Source of the DNA: Actinacidiphila oryziradicis
GTDB lineage: Bacteria > Actinomycetota > Actinomycetes > Streptomycetales > Streptomycetaceae
NCBI RefSeq assembly: GCF_005047355.1
Contig: NZ_SUMC01000010.1
Span: 1 to 64,000, forward strand
Length of the DNA stretch: 64,000 bases
Direction of reading: 5' to 3'
In this document: positions 41,839 through 50,757 of the stretch, piece by piece
Layout of the letters: every line of letters starts with the position of its first letter
Position numbering within the stretch: the first letter of the stretch is position 1
Translations under genes and position numbers: made by a program
The notes under the pieces: model-generated
Databases searched by the model: none
The model's input: the letters and a program-made list of their open reading frames with translations, nothing else
Told to the model about the DNA's origin: nothing

Positions 41839-44298
41839 ATGGCAGTGACCCGCGCCCCCCAGGACATCACCACCCCCGTCACCGGGGGCATCGGCGCCAG
41901 CACCCTGCGCCCCGACGGCACCCTCAAGGTCAGGGGCGAGTTCGCGTACTCCTCCGACCTGTGGCACGAGGACATGCTCTGGGGCTTCACGCTCCGCTCC
42001 CCGCACGCCCACGCCCTGATCCGTTCCATCGACACCGGCGAGGCGGTGGCGCTGCCCGGCGTCTACGCCGTGATGACGTACGACGACCTGCCGGCCCGTA
42101 CCCACTACGGCCTGGAGGTCATCGACCAGCCCGTTCTCGCCCATGACCGGGTCCGCTACCACGGCGAGGCAGTCGCCATCGTCGCCGCCGACCACCCGGA
42201 GACCGCGCGCCGCGCCGCCGCAAGGATCAAGGTCGAGTACGAGGTGCTGCCCACCGTCCACGACGAGGCCACCGCCACCGGCCCCGGCGCCACCGTTCTC
42301 CACCCCGAGCGTGACGACCGCCACGCGGCGCATGTCAGCCACCCCAACATCGTCCACCGCCAGCCGATCCACCGCGGTGATGTCGCCGCCGCCCGCGCCC
42401 GTGCCGATGTGATCGTGCGCGCCGAGTACGAGGTCGGCATGCAGGACCAGGCCTTCCTCGGCCCCGAGTCCGGCCTCGCGGTGCCCGCCGAGGACGGCGG
42501 CGTGGACCTCTACATCGCCACTCAGTGGCTGCACGTCGACCAGCAGCAGCTCGCCCCCGTCCTCGGGCTCCCCGAGGAGAAGGTCCGGCTGACGCTGGCC
42601 GGGGTCGGCGGGGCCTTCGGAGCCCGCGAGGACCTGTCGATGCAGGCGCACGCCTGCCTGCTCGCGCTCCGCACCGGCAAGCCCGTCAAGATCGTCTACA
42701 ATCGCGAGGAGTCCTTCTTCGGGCATGTCCACCGCCACCCGGCCAAGCTGCTCTACGAGCACGGCGCGACGCGCGACGGCAAGCTGACCCATGTGACCTG
42801 CCGGATCGTGCTCGACGGCGGCGCCTATGCCTCCTCCACCCCGGCCGTCGTCGGCAACGCCTCATCGCTGTCGATCGGCCCGTATGTCGTCGGCGATGTC
42901 GACATCGAGGCCATCGGCCTCTACACCAACAACCCGCCCTGCGGCGCCATGCGCGGCTTCGGCGCGGTGCAGGCCTGCTTCGCGTACGAGTCCCAGATGG
43001 ACAAGGTCGCCGCCGAACTAGGCCTGGACCCCGTCGAATTCCGGCAGCTCAACGCCATGGAGCAGGGCGACCTGCTGCCCACCGGCCAGGCGGTCGACTC
43101 TCCGGCACCGGTCGCCGAACTGCTCCAGCGCGTCAAGGACATGCCACTGCCGCCCGAGCGCACCTGGGAGACCGCAGACGGGACTGGAGCGAGGAACCGC
43201 GACGCAGCGCAGGTTGGAGGCCGCGACCGAGGAACGGGGGAACGGCATCCGGCCGGAGCGGAGTCAAGGTGGATCGCGACCGGGGGAATCGACGTCCGCG
43301 AGCTGCCCGGCGGGCTCTCCAACACCACGCACGGAGAGGGCATCGTGCGCGGCATCGGCTATGCCGTCGGCATCAAGAACGTGGGCTTCTCCGAGGGCTT
43401 CGACGATTACTCCACGGCCAGGGTTCGGCTGGAAATGATCGGCGGCGAGCCGGTCGCCCTCGTCCACACCGCGATGGCCGAGGTCGGCCAGGGCGGCGTC
43501 ACCGTCCACCAGCAGATCGCCCGCACCGAGTTGGGCGTGCAGACCGTCACCATCGCCCCCGCCGACACCCAGGTCGGCTCCGCCGGCTCGACCTCCGCCT
43601 CCCGGCAGACCTATATGACCGGCGGCGCGATCAAGCTCGCCTGCGAGGCCGTACGGGAGCGGGTCCTGGAGCTCGGCGAGGCAAAATTCGGCTGGACCGG
43701 GGAAGGGCTGACGCTGGAGGGCGGCAAGGTCGTCACCGCAGGCGGCGATGTGCTGGCCGCGCTGGTGGACGTGCTCGGTGACGAAGCCGTCGAGGAGACC
43801 CGCGAGCACCACCACCGGCCGACCGTGCCCTTCGACCTGAAGACCGGTCAGGGCTTCGGGCACGTCCAGTACAGCTTCTGCGCCCATCGCGCCGTCGTCG
43901 ACGTCGACACCGAGCTCGGCCTGGTCAAGGTCGTCGAGCTGTCGGCGGCCCAGGACGTCGGCAAGGCGCTCAACCCGCTGGCCGTGCTCGGCCAGATCCA
44001 GGGCGGCTCCACTCAGGGGCTGGGGCTCGCCGTGATGGAGGAGATCCTTGTCTCGCCCGACTCCAAGGTGCGCAACCCCTCCTTCACGGACTACCTGATC
44101 CCCACCATCCTCGACACCCCGCCCATGCGCATCGACGTGCTGGAACTCGCCGACGACCACGCCCCCTACGGCCTGCGCGGCGTCGGCGAGGCCCCCACCC
44201 TCTCCTCCACCCCGGCCGTCGTCTCCGCCATCCGCGCCGCGACCGGCCTCGCCCTGACCCGGGTACCGGTCCGCCCCGAGCACCTGACCGGTACGTGA
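41839..44298 (+). CDS. Xanthine dehydrogenase molybdopterin-binding subunit, with an internal insertion
   Basis: 819 aa. Aldehyde oxidase/xanthine dehydrogenase hammerhead domain (about 20-135) and two molybdopterin-binding domains, with GGVGGAFGAREDLSMQAH-like, CGAMRGFGAVQACFAYESQMD and the active-site glutamate in GVGEAPTLSS near the C-terminus. It hydroxylates hypoxanthine or xanthine. A stretch of about 38 residues (about 446-484; 43178-43290) rich in Gly, Arg, Asp and Glu interrupts the domain between LPPERTWETA and ELPGGLSNTTHGEG, where related proteins have only a few residues; it keeps the frame. A 5-bp gap after the 2Fe-2S gene; XdhC follows. Confidence 0.93.
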   Translation: MAVTRAPQDITTPVTGGIGASTLRPDGTLKVRGEFAYSSDLWHEDMLWGFTLRSPHAHALIRSIDTGEAVALPGVYAVMTYDDLPARTHYGLEVIDQPVLAHDRVRYHGEAVAIVAADHPETARRAAARIKVEYEVLPTVHDEATATGPGATVLHPERDDRHAAHVSHPNIVHRQPIHRGDVAAARARADVIVRAEYEVGMQDQAFLGPESGLAVPAEDGGVDLYIATQWLHVDQQQLAPVLGLPEEKVRLTLAGVGGAFGAREDLSMQAHACLLALRTGKPVKIVYNREESFFGHVHRHPAKLLYEHGATRDGKLTHVTCRIVLDGGAYASSTPAVVGNASSLSIGPYVVGDVDIEAIGLYTNNPPCGAMRGFGAVQACFAYESQMDKVAAELGLDPVEFRQLNAMEQGDLLPTGQAVDSPAPVAELLQRVKDMPLPPERTWETADGTGARNRDAAQVGGRDRGTGERHPAGAESRWIATGGIDVRELPGGLSNTTHGEGIVRGIGYAVGIKNVGFSEGFDDYSTARVRLEMIGGEPVALVHTAMAEVGQGGVTVHQQIARTELGVQTVTIAPADTQVGSAGSTSASRQTYMTGGAIKLACEAVRERVLELGEAKFGWTGEGLTLEGGKVVTAGGDVLAALVDVLGDEAVEETREHHHRPTVPFDLKTGQGFGHVQYSFCAHRAVVDVDTELGLVKVVELSAAQDVGKALNPLAVLGQIQGGSTQGLGLAVMEEILVSPDSKVRNPSFTDYLIPTILDTPPMRIDVLELADDHAPYGLRGVGEAPTLSSTPAVVSAIRAATGLALTRVPVRPEHLTGT

Positions 44299-44312
44299 AG
44301 GGAGCCCGCACC

Positions 44313-45410
44313 ATGCTGGACATCGCCGCCGACCTGCACCGCTGGTGCGAGCAGGGGCGCCCCTTCGCCGTCGCCACCGTCGTCGCGGTCGGCGGCAGCT
44401 CGCCCCGCGAGCCCGGCGCCGCGCTCGCCGTCGACGCCGATGGCACCGCGGTCGGCAGCGTCTCGGGCGGGTGCGTCGAGGGTGCCGTCTACGACCTGTG
44501 CCAGCAGGTGCTGGAGAGCGGCAAGCCGGTGCTGGAGCGCTTCGGCCACTCCGACGACGACGCCTTCGCCGTCGGCCTGACCTGCGGCGGCGTCATCGAC
44601 ATCTTCGTCCAGCGCGTCGACCCGGCGGCAGACCTTACGTTCGTGACCGGCCTGGCCGCCGCCGTCGCCGGGGAGGCCGCCGCCGTCGCCCGGGTCGTCC
44701 AGGGGCCCGAGGGGCTGCCCGGCCGAGGGCTGCTGGTCCGTGCCGACGGGACGTACGAGGGGACGCTCGGTGACCCGGAGCTGGACCGTACCGCCGTGGG
44801 GGAGACCCGGGCCCTCCTGGACGCCGGACGCACCGCCACCGTCTCCGTCCGCTGCGGCGAACCCCTCACGCTCCTCGTCGAGGCGAGCGTTCCGCCGCCG
44901 CGCATGCTGGTCTTCGGCGCGATCGACTTCGCCGCCGCCCTGGTCCGTATCGGCAGATTCCTCGGCTACGCGGTGACCGTCTGCGACGCCCGTCCGGTCT
45001 TCGCCACCGCGGCCCGCTTCCCGGACGCCGACGAGGTCGTCGTCGACTGGCCGCACCGCTACTTCGACCGCACCGCCGTCGACGGCCGTACCGTGGTCTG
45101 CGTCCTCACCCATGACGCCAAATTCGATGTCCCGCTCCTGGAACGGGCGTTGCGCCTCCCGCTCGCCTATGTCGGGGCCATGGGCTCCCGCCGCACCCAT
45201 GAGGACCGCCTCGCGCGGCTCCGCGCCGCCGGCGTCACCGAGCTCGAACTGGCCTGCCTCCATTCCCCCATCGGCCTCGACCTCGGCGCCCGTACCCCCG
45301 AGGAGACCGCCCTCTCCATCGCCGCCGAAATCACCGCCCACCGCCGAGGCGGCTCCGGCGTCCCCCTGACCGGCGCCCACACCCCCATCCACCACGCCCC
45401 GGCAGCATGA
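44313..45410 (+). CDS. xdhC: XdhC/CoxI-family molybdenum cofactor maturation protein
   Basis: 365 aa. Two-domain XdhC: N-terminal XdhC_CoxI (WCEQGRPFAVATVVAVGGSSPREPGA and SVSGGCVEGAVYDLC, about 12-60; LTCGGVIDIFVQRV) and the C-terminal Rossmann part (ARMLVFGAIDFAAALVRIGRFLGYAVTVCDAR, LTHDAKFDVPLLERAL, YVGAMGSRRTHEDR). It inserts sulfurated Mo cofactor into the large subunit. ATG 44313 has AAGGGAG 8 nt upstream; a GTG at 44295 overlaps the previous stop. Last gene of the operon. Confidence 0.93.
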   Translation: MLDIAADLHRWCEQGRPFAVATVVAVGGSSPREPGAALAVDADGTAVGSVSGGCVEGAVYDLCQQVLESGKPVLERFGHSDDDAFAVGLTCGGVIDIFVQRVDPAADLTFVTGLAAAVAGEAAAVARVVQGPEGLPGRGLLVRADGTYEGTLGDPELDRTAVGETRALLDAGRTATVSVRCGEPLTLLVEASVPPPRMLVFGAIDFAAALVRIGRFLGYAVTVCDARPVFATAARFPDADEVVVDWPHRYFDRTAVDGRTVVCVLTHDAKFDVPLLERALRLPLAYVGAMGSRRTHEDRLARLRAAGVTELELACLHSPIGLDLGARTPEETALSIAAEITAHRRGGSGVPLTGAHTPIHHAPAA

Positions 45411-45473
45411 GCGCCTGTGGCGGGCTCTCTTCTGTGTGCCGCCCTGCGGCACGTCTGCCCACAACATCGGCCA

Positions 45474-45500
45474 AATCCAGCCCGTCCGGCGTTTGAGGAC
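45474..45500. repeat. Common Streptomyces intergenic motif
   Basis: The stretch AATCCAGCCCGTCCGGCGTT followed by TGAGGAC is a short motif seen in many Streptomyces intergenic regions (recalled, not searched here). One copy in this window. Confidence 0.5.
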
Positions 45501-45512
45501 TGTGGGGGTCCG

Positions 45513-45566
45513 TCCCACGCCCGCCAGGGCGTGGGAGGCGCGTCTGGGGGCTCCGCCCCCAGACGC
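45513..45566. terminator. Double terminator of the xanthine dehydrogenase operon
   Basis: Two perfect hairpins in a row: 45513-45522 with 45527-45536 (10-bp stem) and 45540-45550 with 45556-45566 (11-bp stem, 5-nt loop). Confidence 0.8.
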
Positions 45567-45584
45567 GGCGCCAGCCGCATATAA

Positions 45585-45744
45585 GAGGCCGCGCGAATAG
45601 GTGGGGCGGCGTCGCGTGCCGATGGGCGGCGCCTGGAAGTGTTGCCGTCGGTGTCGGTCTACGACTCTCCCCCAGACTCCGTCCGGGAGGTGCCCCGAGG
45701 AGGTGCCCCCACCTTCCCTCCACCCCACCTATTCGCGGGGCCTC
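45585..45744. mobile_element. MITE-like element, copy A
   Basis: 160 bp, non-coding. 22-bp terminal inverted repeats starting GAGGCCGCGCGAATAGG (one mismatch) and flanked on both sides by TAA. The first 52 bp are identical to copy B at 50531-50757, and an internal block starting ACTCTCCCCCAGACTCCGTC is also shared. No transposase. The 3-bp TNA target duplication is that of several IS5-group elements. Confidence 0.75.
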
Positions 45745-45807
45745 TAAGCCGCAGCAGGGAAGGGGCGGGGAGGGGGAAGCGCCGCAGGTGACCGGACATG
45801 GGTAGGA

Positions 45808-45844
45808 GGCGCCGCGGGCGGGGTCGTGACCCACCCGCGGCGCC
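45808..45844. terminator. Terminator of trypsin gene
   Basis: Perfect 11-bp stem (45808-45818 with 45834-45844) downstream of the minus-strand protease gene. Confidence 0.7.
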
Positions 45845-45867
45845 CCCTGGCGCTACCTGATTTTTGA

Positions 45868-46665
45868 TCAGGAGTTGATTTGCGTCGTCACCAGCGACGA
45901 GAACGTCGTCAGCCGGGTGTAGACGCCGGGGTAGCCGGCCTCCGCGCAGCCCTCACCCCAGGAGGTGATGCCGGCCAGGACGCCGCCGATGAGCAGCGGG
46001 CCGCCGCTGTCGCCCTGGCAGGTGTCGACGCCGCCGGAGGTGTAGCCGGCGCAGACCATGTCCGAGGCCACGAAGTCGGAGCCGTAGGACGAGGCGCAAC
46101 TGGTGTTGGAGACGATCGGGACGGTTGCGGTGCGCAGTTGGTTGGAGGAGGAGCCGCTTTCGGAGGTGGTGCCCCAGCCGAGGATGCGGGCGGTGGCCCC
46201 GGTCGCGTAGACGGCGGTGTCGGTGGAGGCGACGTAGGGCGGCGTGGTGTACGACATGGACGTGGAGAGTGTGAGCACAGCCACGTCATTGCCGTTGGTG
46301 GCGTCCGTGTAGGACGGATTGATCCAAATCTTGCTGACCCTGCTGACGGTTCCGTTGGTCCCGTTCAGGTAGGTCCGGCCGCCGACTACGCGGACGCTGC
46401 TGGTGGTTTCGCCGACCATACAGTGGGCGGCCGTGACGACCTTGGTGGCCGACACGAGGGTGCCGCCGCAGAACTGGTTCTGCGAGGCGTCGGTGATCTG
46501 CATGCCGTAGGGATAGGCGGAGGCCGTCGTCGTCGTACCGCCGACTATCTTCGGCTGGACCGCGGCCTGGGCGGCAGTGGAGGCGCCGAACAGGAGGGCG
46601 CCCGCGGCTGCTGCCGTGGCGGCTAACGAGATGGCGGCCTTCGCCATCCGGGTGAGCTTGAACAT
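45868..46665 (-). CDS. Secreted trypsin-like serine protease
   Basis: 265 aa from ATG 46665 (GAGGAG 6 nt upstream); a longer frame to 46707 has no support. Sec signal peptide (about residues 7-35), a short propeptide, and mature N-terminus IVGG at about 40. Catalytic His in TAAHC, Asp in GNDVAVL and Ser in CQGDSGGP are present, with an Asp six residues before Ser (VDTCQGDSGGP), predicting cleavage after Arg or Lys. All six Cys needed for three disulfides are visible. Much like Streptomyces griseus trypsin. Length and features complete. Confidence 0.93.
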   Translation of the reverse strand: MFKLTRMAKAAISLAATAAAAGALLFGASTAAQAAVQPKIVGGTTTTASAYPYGMQITDASQNQFCGGTLVSATKVVTAAHCMVGETTSSVRVVGGRTYLNGTNGTVSRVSKIWINPSYTDATNGNDVAVLTLSTSMSYTTPPYVASTDTAVYATGATARILGWGTTSESGSSSNQLRTATVPIVSNTSCASSYGSDFVASDMVCAGYTSGGVDTCQGDSGGPLLIGGVLAGITSWGEGCAEAGYPGVYTRLTTFSSLVTTQINS

Positions 46666-46871
46666 GTGTCTCCTCAGGGGACTGCCGGTGGGGGGAGCGA
46701 GAGCCATCCGATGGGGGCGGCGGACTCTCGCCCGGCACGACCACTGGCCGACTTCGTTGTCGGCAGCTGTGGTTGAAGAGGTACTTGTTGCGTGCTCAAA
46801 GCTAGAAGTGGCGGCGGCACGGGCCCAATGAGGGAAGCCCCTTGCGAGGGGGGCTTAGGGAAAACCCTCGG

Positions 46872-49739
46872 TCAGCCCGCCCGGCGGCGGGCGGCCAGCC
46901 GTACGATGTCCACGCGCGAGCGGACGCCGAGCTTCCGGTAGACCCGGGTCAGTGTGGCCTCGACGGTCTTCACACTGATGAACAGGCTCGCGGCGATCTC
47001 CCTGTTGGTGGCGCCCTCCAGGACCAGGGCGGCGACCCGCGCCTCCATCGTGGCGAGCGTACCGAGATCCAGGGAGCCGGGCTTCGCCGGGTCCCCCTGC
47101 GGCGGGCCCTCCGGGGACGGCGCCGTACCGCCGCTGCCGGCACCGATCCCGCCCGCGTCCGCGGCATTGCCGGCGGCCACCAGCTCCAGCCACGGCAGCG
47201 CCTTGGCCCGCCGGAAGGTCCGGGTCGCCCCTTCCAGGGCGAGACGGGCGGCCCCGGCGTCGCCGCGGTCCTGCTCGGCCCGGGACAGTGCCAGCCCGGT
47301 CCGCGCCTCCTCCAGCCGGTAGCCGAGCTCGCCGAGGTGGTCCCGGGCGGCTCGCAGCAGGGTTGCCGCCGAGTCCGGGCCGCCCTGCGCGGTCAGCACC
47401 ATGCCCTGGGCGCGGTCGAGGACTGCCAGGACGCTTTCCCGGCCCAGCCTCAGCGCCTGCGCCCGGGTCTCGTCGATGAGCCCCTGTGCCTCGGCGAGCG
47501 CTCCGGCCCGTACGAGAGCCTCGGCGAGGTCGCCGTGCCAGCGGTTGCGCGTGGGGTCGGTCACCCCCATCTCCCGCTCCAGTTCCCGCACCCGCCGCAG
47601 CGTCCGCACGGCGCCATGGGTGTCGGCGCCGACCAGCTGCGCGTGGCCCAGCGCGTACAGGGTGCGGGAGAGGAACAGCATGTCCCCGTCGGTCTCGGCG
47701 CGCCGTACCGCGTCCTGGGCGAGCGACACCGCCCGCTGTACGCTCCCGCCCGCGGCCTCGGCCAGCGCCGCGACCTGGTAGGCGGGGCTCAGGGCGATCC
47801 CGGTGTCCTCCACCAGCCGCAGGCTCTCCCGCGCCAGCTCCAGCGCCGCGCCGCAGCGGCCGGCCCGCAGTTCGGTCTCGGCCAGCCCGCTCGCGAAGAC
47901 GATTTCGCTCTCCACCGCGCCGCGCTGGCGGGCCTCGCCGAGCAGCCAGGTGATCGTGCTCCGTGCCTCGTCGAGCCGGTCGCTCATCAGCAGGATCCGG
48001 AAGCGGATGTACTGCGGGCCGTTGTGGTCCACGGCCACCTGCGGGTCCTGCGGCTCGGCAGTGGCTCTGGCCAGGGTGGCCGCGGCATCCGGTCGCCCGG
48101 AAAGCGCCTCGTTGTGCGCCTGGAAGGCCAGTGCCAGCAGCTCGGTCCGCCGGTCGCCCGCCTCGGCCGCCAGCGCGGCGGCCCGCCCCGCCTCGGCGGC
48201 GGCCTCCGCCATCGTGCCGTCCACCAGCAGGGCCCGCCAGGCGAGTTCGTACCGTACGAGGGCCTGCAAGCCCGGATCGTCGCCGGCGTCGGCGAGCGCT
48301 TGCGGGTAGACGTCGTCCACATCGGCGAGCGCATGCTCGGCCGAGTCGATCACCACGATCCAGGCCCGCACCCGGTCGGCCGGGCGCACCGCGTCCGCCA
48401 GCACCTCGTGCGCGGTGTCCCGGGCCAGGCCCGCCTCACCCGCTGTCAGCGCGTCCTCGGCCGCGTCCAGCCGCCGTACGACCGCGGTGTCCGCGTCCTT
48501 GTCCGGGGTGTGCCGGGCCGCCAGCAGCCCCAGCTGCGCCGCCACCGCCGGTGCGCCCCGGCCCCGGGCTACATCCGCCGCCTCGGCCAGCCGCAGCGCG
48601 ACGTGCTCGTCCTTACCAGGGGCGGCCAGCGCCAGATGGCGGGCCCGCTCGATGGTGTCCGACGCCGCCTCGGCAAGCGCGGCGTGCGCCGCCCGGCGGT
48701 CCCGGGGTGTGGCCTCCGCGTACAACGCCGCCGATATCAGCGGATGCGTGAACCGTACGACGCCGTCCTGCTCCAACTCCACCAGGCCCAGCGCCGCCGC
48801 GACGGCCGTCTCCCCCTCGGCATTGGCACGTCCCGCAGCGCGCAGCAGCGACAGTGTGGGCCGGGCGCCCGCGCTCGCGATGAGCAGCGTGCGGCGCGTC
48901 TCGGCGGTCAGCATGCCGAGCCGGTTGAGCACCAGTGTGCGCAGCGACGTCGGCACCGGCAGCGGCTCGCCCGGCCGGACCGGGGTCCCGCTCTCCACCA
49001 GCGCGCGGCCCAGCTCCAGCGCGAACAGCGGATTCCCGCCGCTGGTGCGGTGCACCTCACGCAGCACCGAACGCGGCAGCGCCATCGACGCCCAGCCGGA
49101 CAGCAGCTCCGTCACCTGCGGCCAGGACAACGGCGGCACGCCCAACGCCAGCGCCGGCGGCGGCAGCACCCGGAGGAACCGTTCCTGCAGATCGCCGTCG
49201 CCCTTGGGATCCGTGTCCGTCCGTACGGTCGCGAGTACATGCACCGGCAGCGTCCCGACCCGTCGCGCCGCGAACGCCAGCAGCTCCTCGCTCGCCGGGT
49301 CCATCCACTGCAGGTCGTCCGCCACCAGCAGCACCGGCGCCTGAGCCGCCAGCGCCCGCAGCACCGACAGTACCGCCAGCCGCAACGCCAGCCCGTCCCG
49401 CTGCCCGGCCGATCCGATCCGGCCAGTGAGCGCCGACTCCAGCGCCGCGCGCTGCGGCGCCGGCAGACTGTCCGCCACCTGCTCCGCGACCTCGCCCAGC
49501 AGATCGACCAGCGCCAGGAACGGCAGCTGCGACTCCGACTCCGTCGGATGGCACCGCAGCACGATGTGCCCGGCGGCCGCACTCTGCGTCGCGAGCGTGC
49601 GCAGCAGCGTCGACTTCCCGATCCCTGCCGGCCCGTACAGCAGCAGACTGCCGCCCCGCGACATATGGTCGCCCGCCCGCGCGAGCAGCTCGGCCCGGCC
49701 GATGACCTGCTCGGCGCCGCTGCCCACCCGCCCGCTCAT
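46872..49739 (-). CDS. Large LAL-type (MalT-like) LuxR-family ATPase regulator
   Basis: 955 aa. N-terminal AAA/STAND ATPase: Walker A YGPAGIGKSTLLR (about 35-45), Walker B-like VLLVADDLQWMD (about 140-150). Then several hundred residues of Ala/Arg/Glu-rich TPR-like helices, and a C-terminal LuxR HTH (about 890-950: LVLEGATNREIAASLFISVKTVEATLTRVYRKLGV). ATG 49739 follows GGAGGCCGGTC. Such regulators often control secondary metabolism or sugar use; no obvious target cluster is adjacent. The 790 bp upstream (49740-50530) hold no gene or repeat that I can support. Confidence 0.92.
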   Translation of the reverse strand: MSGRVGSGAEQVIGRAELLARAGDHMSRGGSLLLYGPAGIGKSTLLRTLATQSAAAGHIVLRCHPTESESQLPFLALVDLLGEVAEQVADSLPAPQRAALESALTGRIGSAGQRDGLALRLAVLSVLRALAAQAPVLLVADDLQWMDPASEELLAFAARRVGTLPVHVLATVRTDTDPKGDGDLQERFLRVLPPPALALGVPPLSWPQVTELLSGWASMALPRSVLREVHRTSGGNPLFALELGRALVESGTPVRPGEPLPVPTSLRTLVLNRLGMLTAETRRTLLIASAGARPTLSLLRAAGRANAEGETAVAAALGLVELEQDGVVRFTHPLISAALYAEATPRDRRAAHAALAEAASDTIERARHLALAAPGKDEHVALRLAEAADVARGRGAPAVAAQLGLLAARHTPDKDADTAVVRRLDAAEDALTAGEAGLARDTAHEVLADAVRPADRVRAWIVVIDSAEHALADVDDVYPQALADAGDDPGLQALVRYELAWRALLVDGTMAEAAAEAGRAAALAAEAGDRRTELLALAFQAHNEALSGRPDAAATLARATAEPQDPQVAVDHNGPQYIRFRILLMSDRLDEARSTITWLLGEARQRGAVESEIVFASGLAETELRAGRCGAALELARESLRLVEDTGIALSPAYQVAALAEAAGGSVQRAVSLAQDAVRRAETDGDMLFLSRTLYALGHAQLVGADTHGAVRTLRRVRELEREMGVTDPTRNRWHGDLAEALVRAGALAEAQGLIDETRAQALRLGRESVLAVLDRAQGMVLTAQGGPDSAATLLRAARDHLGELGYRLEEARTGLALSRAEQDRGDAGAARLALEGATRTFRRAKALPWLELVAAGNAADAGGIGAGSGGTAPSPEGPPQGDPAKPGSLDLGTLATMEARVAALVLEGATNREIAASLFISVKTVEATLTRVYRKLGVRSRVDIVRLAARRRAG

Positions 49740-50530
49740 GACCGGCCTCCGGAGGCCGTCCCGCAGCTGCGGTCGGCATGCTGCCGCCGCGCTGTGGCCC
49801 CCGGCCGATCCCCCCGGCCCCCGGCCCGGCAGGTACTCGGTTCGGGCAACCTGGGCGGCACGTCGAGCACTGGCTGCACGGGCGTGGCTCCCTCCGTGTC
49901 GTGTCCGGCTCAATACTATGCAGCGACCCCCTCCGAAAGGGCCGCTACGCCGCTTCGCTGCGGGTTTGTGCTACGAATCCGGTGGCCCGATACGGTCCCT
50001 GAGAGCCGGTCGGCGCCCCCGCCCCCTCGCTGCGGCATACGCGGCTCACGGCCCCCACCCGACTACCACGGCTGCCTTCGCGGTCGTACTCCGCCTGGGC
50101 ACCAACAGCAGGCTGGGGGATCACCCGAACCGCCCGCTGCACGCCACCCACGATATTACTCACGGGTCCGCCCCCTCAGCCCTCCCGGCGCCCAACCCAC
50201 ACTCCCGCCCACCCCTCGCCGCCCCTCCCGACCCCCCCGCCCCACAGAACCCTCCCCGCCCCCGACGCTTCCCCGCGCGGCTGCACGGCGCCATACCGCA
50301 GGTGCTACCCCGACCTCGCCCCGGCTGCTGCCGGGTGAATCGTCCCGCCGCGACGGCGAGAGGCGAGACGGCGCCGTCCGGCGGTCACGCGCCGGCCTCA
50401 GCGTGGGCTCGGCCCGGCCTCGGCCAGGCTGCGCCGGGGACTGGCGGGCAGGTGCCCCGCGACGGCGCCCCGTCGATGCGGCGACCGCAGTGGGCATCCC
50501 GTGAATCGCGTGATCCGCCGGAAGGGCTAA

Positions 50531-50757
50531 GAGGCCGCGCGAATAGGTGGGGCGGCGTCGCGTGCCGATGGGCGGCGCCTGGCGGCGTTGTCGTCGGTCG
50601 ACGACTCTCCCCCAGACTCCGTCCGGGAGGTGCCCCCACCAAGCTCTCGGCTCCGCTCGAGCAGGGGGCACCCCCATCGCGTCGCCTCCCTCCTCCGCCT
50701 TGCCAGACTTGCCCCTCGCCCCGCTCCTTCCTCCACCCCACCTATTCGCGCGGCCTC
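50531..50757. mobile_element. MITE-like element, copy B
   Basis: 227 bp, non-coding, 22-bp perfect terminal inverted repeats flanked by TAA on both sides; same family as copy A. The inner part is longer than in A and includes a palindromic block around CTCGAGCAGGGGGCACCCCC. Its right end forms part of the stop codon of the LuxR gene at 50757. Confidence 0.78.

Noticed and set aside
49740..50530. Several short frames in the 790-bp gap upstream of the LAL gene
   Set aside because: Proline- or arginine-rich shadows with no RBS or family; treated as non-coding.
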